Source: Melitaea cinxia (taxonomy: Eukaryota; Arthropoda; Insecta; Lepidoptera; Nymphalidae). From it: a stretch of 64,000 nt of DNA. Shown in pieces: positions 61,675 to 64,000 of the stretch; positions within the stretch are counted from its first letter, which is position 1; the number at the start of each line of letters is the position of its first letter. A program made the position numbers and the translations under genes. The stretch lies in contig NC_059420.1 in assembly GCF_905220565.1 (NCBI RefSeq), forward strand, positions 682,001-746,000, written 5' to 3'. Below the pieces are notes generated by a model. That model worked only from the letters and a program-made list of their open reading frames with translations. It was not told the origin of the DNA and ran no database searches.

Positions 61675-64000
61675 CACATTGAGCGCCATAGAAATGAGAA
61701 TTTTTTTACCTTAGAAACCAAATTTTTTTTCTGTCAATTTTCTTAAGGTATACATGAATGACTAATATTATGCCTAAAATATTAATTTTATTATTGTTAT
61801 TATTATAAAATTGCCTTTATTCGGATCCGAGTAGTTGGCATGCTATATGCCTGGAAGCCAAATACTTGGATCCGAGTAGGAACTTATATTTAGGAATGGG
61901 AATATTTTTAAAGAAGAAGCACAGGTACTGCAAAAATTCTGTTACAAGAAAACTACAGTAGTTTCATAGGCAAAGAGATTTATTAAGGTTATAAATTACG
62001 TATTATTACCCTACACTACCTATCTAAAAAAAACAATATAAATCAAATTTAAAATTATCGAATGACATAACAAATTAACATAAGCGAATATTATTAATCA
62101 TTTGAAAACGAGTCCAAAATAAAAAAATATATTTTGAAAATGACACAATAATTTATAGTCGTGTAATATAAATAAATAACAGAAAAAGAAATAGATACAA
62201 AAAACAAAACGCTTTAGGAGTGTCCCTGAGGTTATCAATTACTTACATGAAATATAAGTAAGTACGTAACTAAAAAAAACAATCAAAATAAAATTTTAAA
62301 TTATCAAATGACTAAAATTAATATCAAGTTAACATAACCAAGTGCTACTTACAATCATTTGAAAACGAATTCAAAAATTAAAAAATATATACAAGTATAT
62401 ATAATAAAAATGACAATCATTTCTAGTCTTGAAATAGAAGACATAGAAACAAAAAACAGAACGCATTAGGAGTGTTGTTCACTAAAACACTTTGTGCAGA
62501 ACCCTGGAGAACCTTCGCATTGTTTACATTCATAAATTGTTTGGACTCGCTTTTTCAGGGCTCTACATCCTCTGCATTCTTTTCGGACAACTTCAGTTGT
62601 TTCTTTCTCGATTCTTCCAATTCTCTTTATCCTCGTTCGGGTCTTTTCAATTTTGGTAAGCACGTGCTTTTTTTTGAGAACTTGGCGCCGGTTGATTTCA
62701 TTGGGATCTGGTAGAAGCCTTTCCAGTAATTTCAAACGGAAATCGTAAAGGTTAAGCTTATCCACTGAACTATATTTATTGTAAAGATGCCATGCATTGC
62801 TGAGGCTCATTTGCAGCATGTGTATAAACAGCTTCTTATACCAACGCAGCGTCTTTCTTTGTATTGGATAATAAGACAGCATCTGATCTTGCAGGTCTAT
62901 ACCTGACATAAAATTATTATAGTGGACAATTGCCGACGGCTTCAACACCACAGAACCCCTTTTGGATGTAGTTTCCAACATCTCGTCATCATGTTCCGTA
63001 GATAAATACAATACGTAACGTTTGTCCCTCCACTTACCAATATGGACGCCGTTCGAGAACAAAGATTTGTTTTCACCTTTCTTCAACGGGATAGTTCCAA
63101 TTTCAACCGGATTATCTTTTCGATTTTTTCTTATTGTTCCTGTGCAATATGTCTGTCGGTCCAGCAATTTGAGAGCCAACCCATAAGAGTTGTAATAATT
63201 ATCCATGTACACATGGTGGCCGCGATCTAATCTTTCTTCTAAAAGTTTGAAAACAATTTTGCTAGCATGACCTTGGCCTGAAGTTTCATCATTGGCACCA
63301 GCGTACACTTGATATTTTAGAACGGTGCCATCGGGTTCTGCTAAAACATACAGTTTTATACCATATTTGAATCTTTTATTTTTTATATACTGTCTGAATA
63401 GAAGTCTACCACGCCACAAGACCATGGATTCATCCAATGACAGTTGTTTACCCGGACTGTAAATAGATTTCATTCTGTTATTAAAGTGATCCATAAAGGG
63501 GCGAATTTTAACAAGACGGTCTTCATCACTCGTTTCAGAAGTAAAATGCAGACATCGCAATATCAGCAAAAATCGATTTCGAGACATTAATTGGCTGAAA
63601 CACGGGATATTAAATAAATAATTTTTTTTCCAATAGTCGCAGATACGATTCAGACGAATCGTTCCCGTATGTAAAAGAAGGCCTAAAAATGTTAAAAGTT
63701 CGTCATGAGTCAATTCCTTCCAATCCTTAATTCTTGAGTGTCTAGAGACATTTTCTCCAGATAACACCCTGATTGCGTTATAATTAGTCTCTCTAACAAT
63801 GAGGTCCAACAGATGGTCATCAATAAATAATCGAAATGCTTCGTAAGGGTCTCGTGGGGCTTCTACTAAGAGTTCCTGCTCCCCGGTGAACTCAAATATT
63901 TTCATTGAATCTGAGTTATTACACCAGATGCCAGTAGCTCCTTGACGAGAAGGTGAGTTATTATTTTGCTGGTCAGACAAAGGCTCTTCGTAGTCACCAA
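61675..64000 (-). mobile_element. piggyBac-2, left end inside window, right end beyond it
   Basis: TTAA (61,671-61,674) is followed by CACATTGAGCGCCATAGAAA, a piggyBac-type end. The transposase gene occupies 62,466 to the window edge. Its 3' flank contains an imperfect ~250-bp tandem duplication (about 62,020-62,225 and 62,265-62,475) that includes a copy of the stop-codon region, and two copies of GGATCCGAGTAG near 61,826 and 61,869. Confidence 0.85.
62466..64000 (-). CDS. piggyBac (PGBD4-like) transposase, 5' partial, no lesions
   Basis: The frame is open to the window edge, so the true start lies beyond 64,000. Visible: RLFIDDHLLDLIVRETNYNA (conserved N-terminal helix), ELLTFLGLLLHTGTIR, LSLDESMVLWRGRLLFRQYI (D1), HHVYMDNYYNSYGLALKL (D2), FMSGIDLQDQMLSYYP (D3) and WYKKLFIHMLQMSLSNAW. 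It ends with a Cys-rich C-terminus (CRGC, CKQCEG, CTKC) and a stop at 62,466. About 510 residues are inside the window. It is only distantly like piggyBac-1 and belongs to another lineage. Confidence 0.93.
   Translation of the reverse strand, partial: GDYEEPLSDQQNNNSPSRQGATGIWCNNSDSMKIFEFTGEQELLVEAPRDPYEAFRLFIDDHLLDLIVRETNYNAIRVLSGENVSRHSRIKDWKELTHDELLTFLGLLLHTGTIRLNRICDYWKKNYLFNIPCFSQLMSRNRFLLILRCLHFTSETSDEDRLVKIRPFMDHFNNRMKSIYSPGKQLSLDESMVLWRGRLLFRQYIKNKRFKYGIKLYVLAEPDGTVLKYQVYAGANDETSGQGHASKIVFKLLEERLDRGHHVYMDNYYNSYGLALKLLDRQTYCTGTIRKNRKDNPVEIGTIPLKKGENKSLFSNGVHIGKWRDKRYVLYLSTEHDDEMLETTSKRGSVVLKPSAIVHYNNFMSGIDLQDQMLSYYPIQRKTLRWYKKLFIHMLQMSLSNAWHLYNKYSSVDKLNLYDFRLKLLERLLPDPNEINRRQVLKKKHVLTKIEKTRTRIKRIGRIEKETTEVVRKECRGCRALKKRVQTIYECKQCEGSPGFCTKCFSEQHS

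Overview
This window looks like AT-rich nuclear DNA from an insect, most likely a moth or butterfly. The clues are spliced genes with GT-AG introns, mariner, piggyBac, PIF/Harbinger, Gypsy, Copia, BEL/Pao, Jockey-like and RTE elements side by side, and repeated short RTE-type tails (the 'GGAGGCCTATGTCCAGCAG' tail ending in TGATGATG) that I associate with Lepidoptera. I see no conserved single-copy host gene. Nearly everything recognisable is a transposable element (TE), many nested in one another. The only host-like candidate is a small secreted-type ORF near 33.8-34.1 kb, which lacks a proper ATG.

Layout. 0.5-2 kb: decayed hAT transposase. 2.4-4.5 kb: Mutator-like/YqaJ gene remains plus a small three-exon ORF. 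4.8-7.1 kb: complete Tc1/mariner-superfamily element with one intron. 7.7-9.1 kb: Copia gag and Gypsy pol scraps. 9.1-12.6 kb and 20.1-24.8 kb: two copies of one composite Gypsy/Mutator/Jockey block; the second copy carries a 1.3-kb mariner. 12.6-14.5 kb: truncated PIF/Harbinger element (HARB1) whose two genes appear interlocked. 14.7-16.1 kb: Gypsy gag-protease and Jockey ORF1 chimera. 16.07-20.01 kb: complete PIF/Harbinger element (HARB2) with nested miniature elements in an intron. 24.5-30.8 kb: Jockey pol, YqaJ gene, and a Gypsy fragment split by an RTE retrotransposon. 30.8-33.3 kb: intact piggyBac. 35-39.8 kb: Mutator-like, Gypsy integrase and P-like remains. 39.9-47.3 kb: third Harbinger (HARB3), split by a solo LTR, by RTE-tail insertions, and by a 4.1-kb DNA transposon of a family I cannot place. 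47.7-48.6 kb: Harbinger-type miniature element carrying a transposase fragment. 49.6-61.6 kb: BEL/Pao, hAT, LINE, SINE, Copia, P/THAP9-like, piggyBac, Gypsy and hAT debris. 61.7 kb to the end: second piggyBac with an open transposase, running off the window.

The most interesting item is the 4,123-bp element at 41,978-46,100. It has 28-bp terminal inverted repeats (TIRs), a target duplication of up to 7 bp, subterminal repeats, and an intact two-exon 606-residue DDE-like protein. Its single intron holds a near-perfect 182-bp inverted repeat and a 117-bp tandem array. Second is HARB1, where splice acceptors for two opposite-strand genes lie about 22 bp apart. How the parts work together: each autonomous element encodes its own transposase; the Harbingers also encode a DNA-binding partner (MADF or Myb/SANT type). 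The short RTE tails and the tRNA-type SINE would depend on LINE machinery such as the RTE at 27-29 kb. The density of nested insertions would suit a TE trap (heterochromatin, sex chromosome or piRNA cluster), but that is inference.
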